This document shows positions 16,783 to 24,904 of a stretch of 64,000 nt of DNA, piece after piece. The notes under the pieces are model-generated. The model saw nothing but the letters and a program-made list of their open reading frames with translations, had not been told where the DNA came from and ran no database searches. Source of the stretch: an uncultured Eubacterium sp. (GTDB taxonomy: Bacteria; Bacillota; Clostridia; Lachnospirales; Lachnospiraceae); the NCBI GenBank assembly GCA_910589595.1, contig CAJUTM010000006.1:1-64000 (forward strand), given 5' to 3'. The position numbers were made by a program, and so were the translations under genes. Each line of letters begins with the position of its first letter. The stretch's first letter is position 1.

Positions 16783-18438
16783 ATGAGACAGATTAAAAAT
16801 CCGGTGTTGCCGGGGTTTCATGCCGACCCCTCGATAATCCGTGTGGGGGATACTTATTATATTGCCAACTCTACTTTTGAGTGGTTTCCGGGCGTGCGTC
16901 TTCATCAATCGAAAGATTTGGTGAATTGGGAATTGCTGCCCTCGCCGCTGACGACAACCACGCTGCTTGACATGAAAGGGAATCCGTCCTCGGGGGGCAT
17001 ATGGGCTCCTGATTTATCGTATGCCGACGGAAAGTTCTGGCTTGTGTACACGGACGTCAAGATAACAGAGGGCGCTTTTAAAGATATGGTAAATTATATC
17101 ACTACGGCGGAAGACATCCGCGGCCCGTGGTCGGAGCCGATACGGGTGAATGGCGTGGGATTTGACGCGTCTTTGTTCCATGATGACGATGGGAGAAAAT
17201 ATCTGGTACAGCAGACGTGGGACCACCGCGAATATCATCATGCGTTCCGCGGTATTACACTGACGGAATTTGATACTGCCGTGATGAAGCTCAAGCCTGA
17301 GACAGCGAGAAATATTTATAATGGAACAGATGTCAAACTTGTTGAGGGCCCTCATTTGTACAAAATAAACGGCTTTTATTATCTTTTTGCCGCACAGGGC
17401 GGAACGGTTTATACCCATCAGGAAGTGGTAGCCCGTTCCCAAACGTTAGAGGAACTGAGTTTTGAGACGGAGCCGGACGGCCCGTTTATTACGAACTTTG
17501 ATACGCCATATCTCGGCATACAGAAACAGGGCCATGGCGCTCTTGTGGAGACGCCGGCGGGAGAGTGGTACTATGCAAGTTTATGCGGCCGCCCGTGGAC
17601 ATACAAGACAGATTCCTGCATTGACCCGCGAGGGTACTGTACACTGGGGCGTGAGACGTCAATTCAAAAAGTATACTGGGACGACGACGGCTGGCCGCGC
17701 ATTGAAGGAGGACATGGCGGAAAGGTTTATGTCGACGCACCAAAAGACGCCGTGGAGATAGACATGCCGGAACACCACTCATTCCACGATGAATTTGACG
17801 AACAAGAACTAAACGGTGAGTGGAATACACTTCGCGTACCATTTACCGAAGCGATGGGAAATATCGGAGACGGCAGGCTTCTCCTCCGCGGGCAGGGTTC
17901 CCTGTGCAATACGCATGAACTGTCTCTCGTTGCAAAACGCTGGCAGGCTTTTTACTTTGATGCATCTGTGAAAGTGAGTTATCAGCCATTTTCCTACCAG
18001 CAGATGGCGGGCCTTACGAATTTTTATAACGACAGGCATTGGTCATTTGCCTTTGTGACATGGAATGAGAAAAACGGGCGCGTAATCGAAGTTGCACAAT
18101 GTAACCGCGGAGCATATACATCCTATCTCCGTGACAATGCGATTCCGGTGCCGGAGGGAGCGGACGTCTGGCTGCGCACAAAAGTGAGAAAAGAAACATA
18201 TACATATGAATATTCCTTTAACGGAATCGATTTTGAACCAATTCCTGTCGAATTAAATGCTGCTGTGTTATCCGACGATTATGTATTGCAAAGTTATGGC
18301 GGCTTTTTTACCGGAGCGTTTGTGGGCATGGCATGCGTTGACTATGCCGGATATGATACGAAAGCGGAGTTCAGAAGTTTCGACTATAAGGAACTCGGCG
18401 ACATACGCAGGGAAGACGGAAGTTTTGGCTGGGAGTAA
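16783..18438 (+). CDS. xynB: GH43 beta-xylosidase / arabinofuranosidase (XynB type)
   Basis: A 551-residue cytoplasmic enzyme. The five-bladed beta-propeller GH43 domain covers about 1-320, starting KNPVLPGFHADPSIIR (catalytic base Asp), with GFDASLFHDDDG (pKa-modulating Asp) and LVEGPHLYK (general acid Glu). The C-terminal beta-sandwich (about 330-530) is the usual companion domain that closes the active site in XynB-type xylosidases. It would release xylose, and possibly arabinose, from imported xylo-oligosaccharides. The start at 16783 has GGAGG 12 nt upstream and begins where the family begins; an in-frame ATG at 16738 lacks a site. A hairpin follows the stop codon. Confidence 0.93.
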   Translation: MRQIKNPVLPGFHADPSIIRVGDTYYIANSTFEWFPGVRLHQSKDLVNWELLPSPLTTTTLLDMKGNPSSGGIWAPDLSYADGKFWLVYTDVKITEGAFKDMVNYITTAEDIRGPWSEPIRVNGVGFDASLFHDDDGRKYLVQQTWDHREYHHAFRGITLTEFDTAVMKLKPETARNIYNGTDVKLVEGPHLYKINGFYYLFAAQGGTVYTHQEVVARSQTLEELSFETEPDGPFITNFDTPYLGIQKQGHGALVETPAGEWYYASLCGRPWTYKTDSCIDPRGYCTLGRETSIQKVYWDDDGWPRIEGGHGGKVYVDAPKDAVEIDMPEHHSFHDEFDEQELNGEWNTLRVPFTEAMGNIGDGRLLLRGQGSLCNTHELSLVAKRWQAFYFDASVKVSYQPFSYQQMAGLTNFYNDRHWSFAFVTWNEKNGRVIEVAQCNRGAYTSYLRDNAIPVPEGADVWLRTKVRKETYTYEYSFNGIDFEPIPVELNAAVLSDDYVLQSYGGFFTGAFVGMACVDYAGYDTKAEFRSFDYKELGDIRREDGSFGWE

Positions 18439-18457
18439 ATAGGTATCAAGTGAGGTC

Positions 18458-18495
18458 AAAAGCCGGATAGGTTCTGACGAACTTATCCGGCTTTC
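18458..18495 (+). terminator. Hairpin after the GH43 gene
   Basis: AAAGCCGGATA (18458-18468) pairs with TATCCGGCTTT (18484-18494), with an inner GTTC/GAAC stem. The T tract is short, so termination strength is uncertain. Confidence 0.6.
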
Positions 18496-18588
18496 ACCAT
18501 TGCACCAAGCACAGATTCAACCGTTGTGGGCCTGATTTCTTCTTAGGATTTTTATCTATCTGAAAATATGCCATTATTATTCCTCTGC

Positions 18589-19635
18589 TCAGTCACATTT
18601 AAGTGAGTTGATTTCCTTTTCCAATTCACCAATTGTTACCATAACTGTCTCAAAAGAAGGAATTTCTCCATAAAGCATATCTTTCATGGAATCATAGTCC
18701 ATGGCTAAAGCTGCTAACCGAAAAGCCGGCGGCAGCAACTTTAAACTGCCCGGAACCGCCTCTGAATATTTTGCCCATCCTCTCGGATAAAACTTCATCT
18801 TAAAGGCAACTACCTTTTTGAGCAAATCAAGCTGTTTAAATGCTTCTTTCTTTACCATAGTCTGCGACATACAATATATATCATAATAATGTCTGGCATA
18901 CCTCTGTGGAATTTTCAGATGCTCCGGACGATTTGCCTCATGATGTAAGATTGTCGCTTTCTCCCAAAAAGTACGCTCTGGAGCAACTGTTAATATTCTT
19001 GTTTCTTTCTGGTTAAATACTACCGGATAATACTGTGCTGCATAAGGTGTAATTACAGCTTTCTTTGCTGGTGTCCATGCTGCCAATGCACCGATTTCCA
19101 AACGTATCACATGAAGAGTCGCTGTGTTAGTAAATAGATTTGGATATGCAAAAATTACGGTTTGCCTTTCCTTTTCATCTATGTATATCTTTGCCTCACA
19201 ACCGAGTTCCAAAGATAATTCTTTCCTGACTGTTGGACAAAATTTTTCTTTCAAAAAAATCTCAGCACGTACATTAGCTTCCTTATTGAATATATCCTGC
19301 TTCGTATTAGACCGTGGCTCCCACGGCTCATCAATATTAAATCCAAGGACACGCCAGTCCAGTATTAAGTCTATATCCTCAGAAAATCGGCTAATTAAAT
19401 TAAAAGCTTTTGACAAACTTGTACCACCTTTGAATGTGATAACATCTTTCCACTGTGAGTGATGAAATAGGTAATCTAAAGTAAAACATACCCAAAAATC
19501 TTTTTCTATAATAGCATCATTTAGTCCCATCTTATCCGCCGTATTTCTAAATAATTCTCTTCGGTCTTTATCTGAAAGTTTTGCTATTTTTCTCAATTTT
19601 TTTTTCGCCTCCACATATTTGACGGATTGTACCAT
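18589..19635 (-). CDS. abiEii: AbiEii-family nucleotidyltransferase toxin
   Basis: A protein of up to 348 residues of the AbiEii (DUF1814) nucleotidyltransferase family, the toxin half of type IV AbiE systems. The catalytic signature is TFKGGTSLSKAFNLI followed by RFSEDIDLIL (GGTS plus the D-x-D pair). It also has the family N-terminal IIEKDFWVCFTLDYLF. Related toxins add nucleotides to tRNA acceptor ends and block translation, which can abort phage infection. The ORF opens at 19635, inside the antitoxin gene. A TTG at 19596, 11 nt after GGAGG, is an equally good start and is closer to the family N-terminus. Either way the genes overlap and are coupled. Confidence 0.9.
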   Translation of the reverse strand: MVQSVKYVEAKKKLRKIAKLSDKDRRELFRNTADKMGLNDAIIEKDFWVCFTLDYLFHHSQWKDVITFKGGTSLSKAFNLISRFSEDIDLILDWRVLGFNIDEPWEPRSNTKQDIFNKEANVRAEIFLKEKFCPTVRKELSLELGCEAKIYIDEKERQTVIFAYPNLFTNTATLHVIRLEIGALAAWTPAKKAVITPYAAQYYPVVFNQKETRILTVAPERTFWEKATILHHEANRPEHLKIPQRYARHYYDIYCMSQTMVKKEAFKQLDLLKKVVAFKMKFYPRGWAKYSEAVPGSLKLLPPAFRLAALAMDYDSMKDMLYGEIPSFETVMVTIGELEKEINSLKCD

Positions 19636-20209
19636 AAACCCAGTCTGTAGCTTCTGCCGCTTCTTTCAACATAGCGTCTTTATCTTCTTCGCTTAACTTA
19701 ATTGAAAGTATCTCTATGATTTCTGTTGTCACATTTACTCTGCCAAGAGTCTTAAGAGCTTGTATCACTAGACCCGTCATATAAGAAAGTCCTGTGATTT
19801 CTTTATTTGTTCGATGTTTGAATTCGAGTTTTGTAGAATTCCACTCATAAGTTTTATAAGGGCCATCACTGACATAGGACCAGACGGCTGTTACCTGAGT
19901 AGATAACCCCAATTGATTCAATGCTGTATTGCCACACGGAACAATCGTCCAGTGATAACTACGAGCCAAAGCCTTTGCCACTGCATCCGGATTAACGGCA
20001 ACATATTCCTTTAAAAAATCGCTATACTTTGGCTTCTCAAATATGCCGTTTAAAATTCGCCGCAAAGTTCCATTCTGTGTAAGGCGTTGCAAGCTTTTCC
20101 GAATTGTAGGCATATCTGCTATATCTGCAAAATCTGAGGAAGCAAAAACAGTACCTGCTTCTGCATTCAAAATACGCTCCCGTATCTGCGTTATATACCC
20201 TCTGTCCAT
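19568..20209 (-). CDS. abiEi: AbiEi-family antitoxin / autorepressor (DUF6088-like)
   Basis: A 213-residue protein matching the AbiEi antitoxin fold. An N-terminal winged-helix region (about 1-65, with SDFADIADMPTIRKSLQRL and GTLRRILNGIFEKP) binds DNA, and the C-terminal domain neutralises the toxin. AbiEi proteins repress their own promoter by binding inverted repeats. Here a 10-bp inverted repeat brackets the promoter just upstream. GAGGTGA lies a few bases before the ATG at 20209. The 3' end overlaps the toxin gene. The pair sits between carbohydrate genes without visible integrase or phage genes. Confidence 0.88.
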   Translation of the reverse strand: MDRGYITQIRERILNAEAGTVFASSDFADIADMPTIRKSLQRLTQNGTLRRILNGIFEKPKYSDFLKEYVAVNPDAVAKALARSYHWTIVPCGNTALNQLGLSTQVTAVWSYVSDGPYKTYEWNSTKLEFKHRTNKEITGLSYMTGLVIQALKTLGRVNVTTEIIEILSIKLSEEDKDAMLKEAAEATDWVYGTIRQICGGEKKIEKNSKTFR

Positions 20210-20221
20210 CTTATCACCTCT

Positions 20222-20264
20222 TTTATGTCACGTATATTGTATAATATTTGTGACATAAATACAA
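20222..20264 (-). promoter_or_regulatory. abiE promoter with bracketing inverted-repeat operator
   Basis: A perfect inverted repeat, TTTATGTCAC (20222-20231) and GTGACATAAA (20250-20259), with an 18-bp spacer. On the minus strand a promoter with TTGTAT (20264-20259), a 17-bp spacer and TACAAT (20241-20236) places the -10 box between the arms, with one arm touching the -35. Protein binding here would block RNA polymerase, as expected for AbiEi autorepression. Confidence 0.75.
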
Positions 20265-20352
20265 TAATCAATTTTAAATATTTTGTAGTATTCCCGATGA
20301 AGCAAATGAGTTATCCGTTCAATATTGTTTTTCTTTTTTTTGAAAATAGATA

Positions 20353-20392
20353 CAAAAAGGACATCCACCTGAATAAAAGATGAGATGTCCTT
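20353..20392 (-). terminator. Terminator of the GH10 xylanase gene (20429-21958)
   Basis: On the minus strand AAGGACATC pairs with GATGTCCTT and is followed by a T run (the A run at 20354-20358 on the plus strand). It lies 37 bp beyond the stop codon. Confidence 0.75.
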
Positions 20393-20428
20393 CGGTATGT
20401 ACGCTATTCAATTTTATATATAAAGCAG

Positions 20429-21958
20429 TCAGCCCTTTGCCGCCTCAATGAAAGCGAAGAAAGAGGCTTTTGGTTCCGTGATATTTTCTCCGAACAGGAG
20501 CGGTTCGCATGGGGCGCGCCATGAAGTGCTGTCGCAGAGACCCCACAGTGTGACGCTTGTAATTCCTTTTGGATTTACGGATTTATCACGATTCTTCTGT
20601 TTTGCAACAATCGTTTTCATCAGGTTTTTAACAAATTTTTCCTGATGGGCGTCGGTCTCGTTTTCATTTCTATACGAATACGATGCGTTGGAGCCCTCGG
20701 TATCAAAGTTAATCGTAAAGTCAAGTTCGGTAATTTGGATTTCATATCCGGAAGCAAGGAATTTCTCTAATGCTTCGCCGTATTGCTGCACGGTAGGAAC
20801 TTTAACGTCAACGTGGCTCTGCATGCCGATGCCGCCGCAGATTTTAGCAGGTTCGCCCTGATTGATAAAGTTGACGAGGTCGAGTGTTTCCTCAACTCCG
20901 AAATAAGTGTTATAGTCGTTATAGAAAAGTGTTACCTTGTCCTGCACATCGTAACTCTTCAACATCTCGTAAGCGATTTCAAACGCCTTTTTTACATAGG
21001 ATGGTGATTTGCCTTTATTGCCGTAAACGCCGTCCCAATTTTTTTTCCCAAAGGACATACGATGTAAATATTCATTTACGACATCCCATGCATAGACGAT
21101 ACTGCCGGACGTTCCGGTCAGGGATTTTTCGCGATTCATTACGTGTGCCATCACGTTATGGATATAGAAATCCAGACGGGCGTCCATAATAGCGGTAGAG
21201 ACAACGGAAGAACCCTGATAGTTTTTCGTAAAGAACCAACTTGGCGTCTGGCTGTGCCACACTAACGTGTGAGCGCGCATTTTCAGTCCGTTCTTTGCCG
21301 CAACAGATAAAGCGCCGTCGACCTCTTTAAAGTTTAACTGTGGAACAGTTGCTTCCGGATAACCCTCCGGAACGTAATATCCTTTTGCTTTGGCGTCTGC
21401 GATGGAAAGCGTCTTCGCAGAAGAACCGAGAATGTTATCCGGTTTCATTTCGTTTTCTAAAGTAAAGCTGTTATAATGCTTTTTAATAAATGACAACGTT
21501 TTTGCCGTTCTCAGTTCGCGCGGAGAAGAGCTGCCATAATTTACAGCGGCGCCCATATACGGGAAAATATCTTTATATGTATTGATAATGCTTGGTGTGG
21601 CTACGGTTTTCTTCTTTAATACTTTTACTTTACATTTTAACTTATATGTTTTTTTGCGGATTTTAACTTTACAGGTTACGGTTGCCGTTCCCTTTTTCAA
21701 TCCTTTTACTTTGCAGGAAGTTTTCTTTTTCTTAGTCAGTTTGACGATTTTTTTCTTATTTGTCTTCCATGTTACTTTTGCTTTCTTTCCGGCGCGGGAA
21801 AGTTTTATTGTTTTTGTTTTACCTTTTGTAACTTTTATTGTCTTTTTGGATAATTTTGGTTTTTTCGCTTTGGCTTCCAAATCTCCAGTCGGTGCAATCG
21901 ACACCAGACAGAGACCGAAAATGACTGCGTGCGAGGCAATTTTTTTTATCAGTTTCAT
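20429..21958 (-). CDS. Secreted GH10 endo-1,4-beta-xylanase with Lys-rich BIG2-like domain
   Basis: A 509-residue exported enzyme. A signal peptide covers about residues 1-30. A very basic Ig-like (BIG2-type) domain (about 32-120, pattern KGLKKGTATVTCKVKIRKK) is followed by a GH10 TIM barrel from about 125 to the C-terminus. Catalytic glutamates are visible in YAWDVVNEYL (acid/base) and QITELDFTI (nucleophile). It should cut the xylan backbone outside the cell. There is no LPXTG, SLH or dockerin, so surface retention would depend on the cationic domain. AAGGAGTG sets the start at 21958. It is divergent from the CE1 esterase across a shared palindromic control region. Confidence 0.95.
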   Translation of the reverse strand: MKLIKKIASHAVIFGLCLVSIAPTGDLEAKAKKPKLSKKTIKVTKGKTKTIKLSRAGKKAKVTWKTNKKKIVKLTKKKKTSCKVKGLKKGTATVTCKVKIRKKTYKLKCKVKVLKKKTVATPSIINTYKDIFPYMGAAVNYGSSSPRELRTAKTLSFIKKHYNSFTLENEMKPDNILGSSAKTLSIADAKAKGYYVPEGYPEATVPQLNFKEVDGALSVAAKNGLKMRAHTLVWHSQTPSWFFTKNYQGSSVVSTAIMDARLDFYIHNVMAHVMNREKSLTGTSGSIVYAWDVVNEYLHRMSFGKKNWDGVYGNKGKSPSYVKKAFEIAYEMLKSYDVQDKVTLFYNDYNTYFGVEETLDLVNFINQGEPAKICGGIGMQSHVDVKVPTVQQYGEALEKFLASGYEIQITELDFTINFDTEGSNASYSYRNENETDAHQEKFVKNLMKTIVAKQKNRDKSVNPKGITSVTLWGLCDSTSWRAPCEPLLFGENITEPKASFFAFIEAAKG

Positions 21959-22044
21959 AGATGACACTCCTTTTCAATTTTTGTGGGCGTTCAGCCTGTT
22001 TCCATTATAATCAGATACGGCGGAAATGGCAAATAAAAATTTGT

Positions 22045-22071
22045 GTCAATATGGCAAGGAGTGATATTGAC
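22045..22071. promoter_or_regulatory. Palindromic operator between divergent GH10 and CE1 genes
   Basis: A perfect inverted repeat, GTCAATAT (22045-22052) and ATATTGAC (22064-22071), around an 11-bp spacer. The right arm overlaps the -35 box of the esterase promoter. This is a natural place for a repressor of both xylan genes. No regulator gene adjoins it. Confidence 0.6.
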
Positions 22072-22095
22072 GCTTTCCGTATTCAGTGATAATAT
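22067..22095 (+). promoter_or_regulatory. Promoter of the CE1 esterase gene
   Basis: TTGACG at 22067-22072, a 17-bp spacer and TAATAT at 22090-22095. It lies 38 bp before the ATG at 22134 and its -35 overlaps the palindromic operator. Confidence 0.65.
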
Positions 22096-22133
22096 AAGTG
22101 TGTTGTAAAATTATATTGTTAGAGGAGGAAGAG

Positions 22134-23378
22134 ATGAAAAAATCATGTAAACAGACGCTGAGTGTATGTCTTTCCCTTGCTATGGCAGTATGCACACTTG
22201 CTACCGGCCCTTTGGAGGCACAAGGAAAGGCAAGGTTAAAAGTAAGGAAAATGAATCTGACGGTAGGGCAGAAAAAGAAAATTGTCATAAAAGGAAAGAA
22301 GAAAAAGGCAAAATATACCTTTTCTTCATCTGCCAAAGCGCGGGCGTCAGTTTCAAAGAAAGGTATCGTTAAGGCAAAGAAAGCCGGTAAAGCAACGATT
22401 ACCGTCAAAGAAAAGAATAAGAAAAAGATTCGCAGAGTAGGGCGGATTGCCGTGACTATTAAGGCGAAAGCCCAAAATAAGCCGACGCCGTCTGTTACGC
22501 CGGACAATACGGTTTCGTCAACAGCAACCGCTACGCCGACTAGCAGTCCGACACAGAGACCAACGCTAAAACCGACGGCAACGCCATTTCCGGAGGACCC
22601 TGATTTTGCGGTGCCGAGAAATGCGACTACAAAATATGAAGGACGCGGCGGCGAGGTAGAGGAATTTACATATGACTCTACTGCGATTGCAGAGGGAGAG
22701 ACGGTGCAGCGTCGCGCTATGGTCGCTCTTCCAAGCGGTTATAAGACGACAAAGAAATATCCGGTAGTTTACGCGCTGCACGGATTTAACGGCTGGGAAA
22801 ATTCGATGATAACGGATGGCGCGCCTCATGTGTCATGGAATGCATCTGCGGAAGATACGGTAAAAGACGTTATTCTTGTCTGCCCGAATGTTTGCGCGAA
22901 TAAATCGGGACAACAGGAAGTGGGCGCTTATGATAATTTCATAAACGATTTGATACAGTGTTTGATGCCTGCGATTGAAAAGAAATATTCTGTCCTGACA
23001 GGAAGAGAGAACACGGCGATATGGGGATTTTCCATGGGCGGCCGCGAGAGTCTTCAGATAGGTTTCAAAAGACCGGATTTATTTGGTTACATAGGAGCGT
23101 TTTGTGCGGCTCCGGGTGTAATTGAATATCTTTCAAAAGAAAATTTTAAACTTCCGGACGAGTATAAGGACAACACGTTAATTTTAATTGCCAAGGGCGC
23201 TAACGATAATCTGGTCGGAGACAATCCACTGCTTTATCACAAGACGCTCGAGGAAACAAAAACGCCGCATCTGTACTATGAGACAATGGGTATGGGTGGC
23301 GGAGGACATCACAAAAATGTCTTCCTGCACGGATATTACAATCTGCTCGTAAGAGCATTTCCCGCAAATAAACAATAA
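22134..23378 (+). CDS. Secreted CE1-family esterase (feruloyl / acetylxylan esterase-like)
   Basis: A 414-residue exported alpha/beta hydrolase. A signal peptide (about 1-30) is followed by a Lys-rich BIG2-like domain (about 30-115), a Thr/Ser/Pro linker (TATPTSSPTQRPTLKPTATP) and an esterase-D/CE1 catalytic domain (about 155-414). The domain shows YPVVYALHGFNGWE (oxyanion region), the nucleophile elbow IWGFSMGGRES, KGANDNL (candidate Asp) and GGGHHKNVF (catalytic His). CE1 enzymes remove ferulate or acetyl esters from xylan; which applies here is not determined. AGAGGAGGAAGAG places the start at 22134. It is divergent from the GH10 gene and probably cotranscribed with the lipoprotein gene 33 bp downstream. 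Confidence 0.9.
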   Translation: MKKSCKQTLSVCLSLAMAVCTLATGPLEAQGKARLKVRKMNLTVGQKKKIVIKGKKKKAKYTFSSSAKARASVSKKGIVKAKKAGKATITVKEKNKKKIRRVGRIAVTIKAKAQNKPTPSVTPDNTVSSTATATPTSSPTQRPTLKPTATPFPEDPDFAVPRNATTKYEGRGGEVEEFTYDSTAIAEGETVQRRAMVALPSGYKTTKKYPVVYALHGFNGWENSMITDGAPHVSWNASAEDTVKDVILVCPNVCANKSGQQEVGAYDNFINDLIQCLMPAIEKKYSVLTGRENTAIWGFSMGGRESLQIGFKRPDLFGYIGAFCAAPGVIEYLSKENFKLPDEYKDNTLILIAKGANDNLVGDNPLLYHKTLEETKTPHLYYETMGMGGGGHHKNVFLHGYYNLLVRAFPANKQ

Positions 23379-23411
23379 CAAAAAAATAAAAAACAGAAAT
23401 GAGGATTTAAT

Positions 23412-24011
23412 ATGAAACGATTAATAGCAGCTTTATGTATATGTTTATCTTTAATTTTGGTTGGATGTTCCGAAAATAGTAATGAAATTGCCAATTCATC
23501 AAACGGTTCTTCAACAACAACAGAAAATGACGCAAAGAATGCTTCGTCACCGACGGCAGCTCCGACGCCGGAGCCGGCAGCAAAAGAGCTTTCACTGAAA
23601 GACGAAGGCAAGGTTGGCGACTGGGAGATTTGTGTAAAAAAAGTTGCTGTAAAAAATAAGATAAACAACGGTAAATATCGTTACTTTAAGGCAGAGAAAG
23701 GACAGACATATGTTGTTCTCACTGTTACGGTAAAAAATGCAGGAAAAGAAAAAGAGAAATTTCTGCCATATGTAGGAATTAAAGGAAGAATGATTCAGGC
23801 GTTAATTACATCAGCAGATAACCAAGAATATAAGCCGACGCAGTTATTGGGTTATAACAAGGATTTAGTTGACAAGTCGATGAATACATCAGAGAAAAAG
23901 ACAGGAACTATTGCTTTCCAGATTCCGAAAAAAGCAGCGAAAGACAAGAAAAATCTCAAATTAAGTTTTGAAAAGGGAGAGGAAAAACTGCTCTATTCCC
24001 TTGGGAAATAA
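23412..24011 (+). CDS. DUF4352-like lipoprotein
   Basis: A 199-residue lipoprotein. The signal peptide ends in LVGC (Cys about 20), followed by a Ser/Thr/Asn/Pro-rich tether (about 21-60) and an Ig-like beta-sandwich (about 65-195) with the DUF4352 pattern KGQTYVVLTVTVKNAGKEKE. Such domains occur on surface lipoproteins of Firmicutes; their function is unsettled. It follows the CE1 esterase gene by 33 bp without a terminator, so a role at the surface during xylan use is possible but unproven. GAGG lies 7 nt before the ATG. Confidence 0.8.
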   Translation: MKRLIAALCICLSLILVGCSENSNEIANSSNGSSTTTENDAKNASSPTAAPTPEPAAKELSLKDEGKVGDWEICVKKVAVKNKINNGKYRYFKAEKGQTYVVLTVTVKNAGKEKEKFLPYVGIKGRMIQALITSADNQEYKPTQLLGYNKDLVDKSMNTSEKKTGTIAFQIPKKAAKDKKNLKLSFEKGEEKLLYSLGK

Positions 24012-24030
24012 AGCAGTTTCAGCAGTATTT

Positions 24031-24900
24031 TTACGATGGGTTTAAGGCGCTGCGCTCAACATAAAGACTTCCTCCGGAGCGGGCGTCAACATACCATTTT
24101 ACAAGAGTAAGAGTTTCCTGTTCGATTTCGATACAGGTAATGAGATAAGGATGGACACAGCTTCCCGTATTAAGATAAGGGGAGTGCGTTGGATTTTCCA
24201 TTGTCATTGGACGATGCGTATGTCCGGCGATAAGTGTCCGTCCGTTTTTTTGCGCCCATTTTGTCAGCTTTTTTTCCGTGCGCTGTTTGGAAGTATAGTT
24301 TTTTGCAGCGCTGGTGGGGTCTAAGATTCCAATCTGTTCTAACGGTTTCCACACATAGCGCACGAGAAAACGATTGACGGGCCACAGGCTGGAGTTGAGC
24401 AGAGACGCCTGATGGCCATGGGTCAGATACAGTCGTTCCCGCCTGTCCGGATTTTCCAGAATAAGTCCGGAATAAAAAGTTATGTCCGGAAAGAGAGGCA
24501 GGGAGCACTGACTGGAAGAACAGTAAAAAGAGGCGCATTTTTTTTTCGAAAAGGAGGCGCTCTTTTTTACAATATCATGGTTTCCATATATCATATACAG
24601 CCGGTTATCACAATAGAATCGGGAAAGGAGCTGAAACACTTCACTGTGGATTTCTTTAATCTGCTCCATCTTCCGATTCTCCCAGAGTTCGTCGCCGTCT
24701 CCCAGTTCAATATAGGTAAAGCCGTTTTTGTAATAGTGCTTTAGTGCCGCAATATAGAGATGCTGGTTTTTCAAAAAATTGTCATTGTTCGTCCCATTTC
24801 CCCGATGGCAGTCGCTGAACAATACATATTTGCTTTCTGCATTCAGGGGGAGAATGGGAACGTGTTGAAATGCGTTGTCAAGTCTTTTCTGATAGCCCAC
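24031..24900 (-). CDS. Calcineurin-like metallophosphoesterase
   Basis: A 289-residue cytosolic phosphoesterase. The metal-binding motifs of the family appear in order: LFSDCHRGNG (atypical D-x-H with Cys between), ELGDGDELWE (GDxxD), YGNHDIV (GNHD), LTHGHQ and AGHTHRPM. The substrate is unknown; UDP-2,3-diacylglucosamine-hydrolase-like proteins share this layout. The GTG at 24900 is preferred: GAGGTGA lies 5 nt before it, while upstream in-frame codons would run into the preceding gene. That DUF4474 gene ends 4 bp upstream, so the two form an operon. Confidence 0.85.
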   Translation of the reverse strand: MGYQKRLDNAFQHVPILPLNAESKYVLFSDCHRGNGTNNDNFLKNQHLYIAALKHYYKNGFTYIELGDGDELWENRKMEQIKEIHSEVFQLLSRFYCDNRLYMIYGNHDIVKKSASFSKKKCASFYCSSSQCSLPLFPDITFYSGLILENPDRRERLYLTHGHQASLLNSSLWPVNRFLVRYVWKPLEQIGILDPTSAAKNYTSKQRTEKKLTKWAQKNGRTLIAGHTHRPMTMENPTHSPYLNTGSCVHPYLITCIEIEQETLTLVKWYVDARSGGSLYVERSALNPS

Positions 24901-24904
24901 AAAA

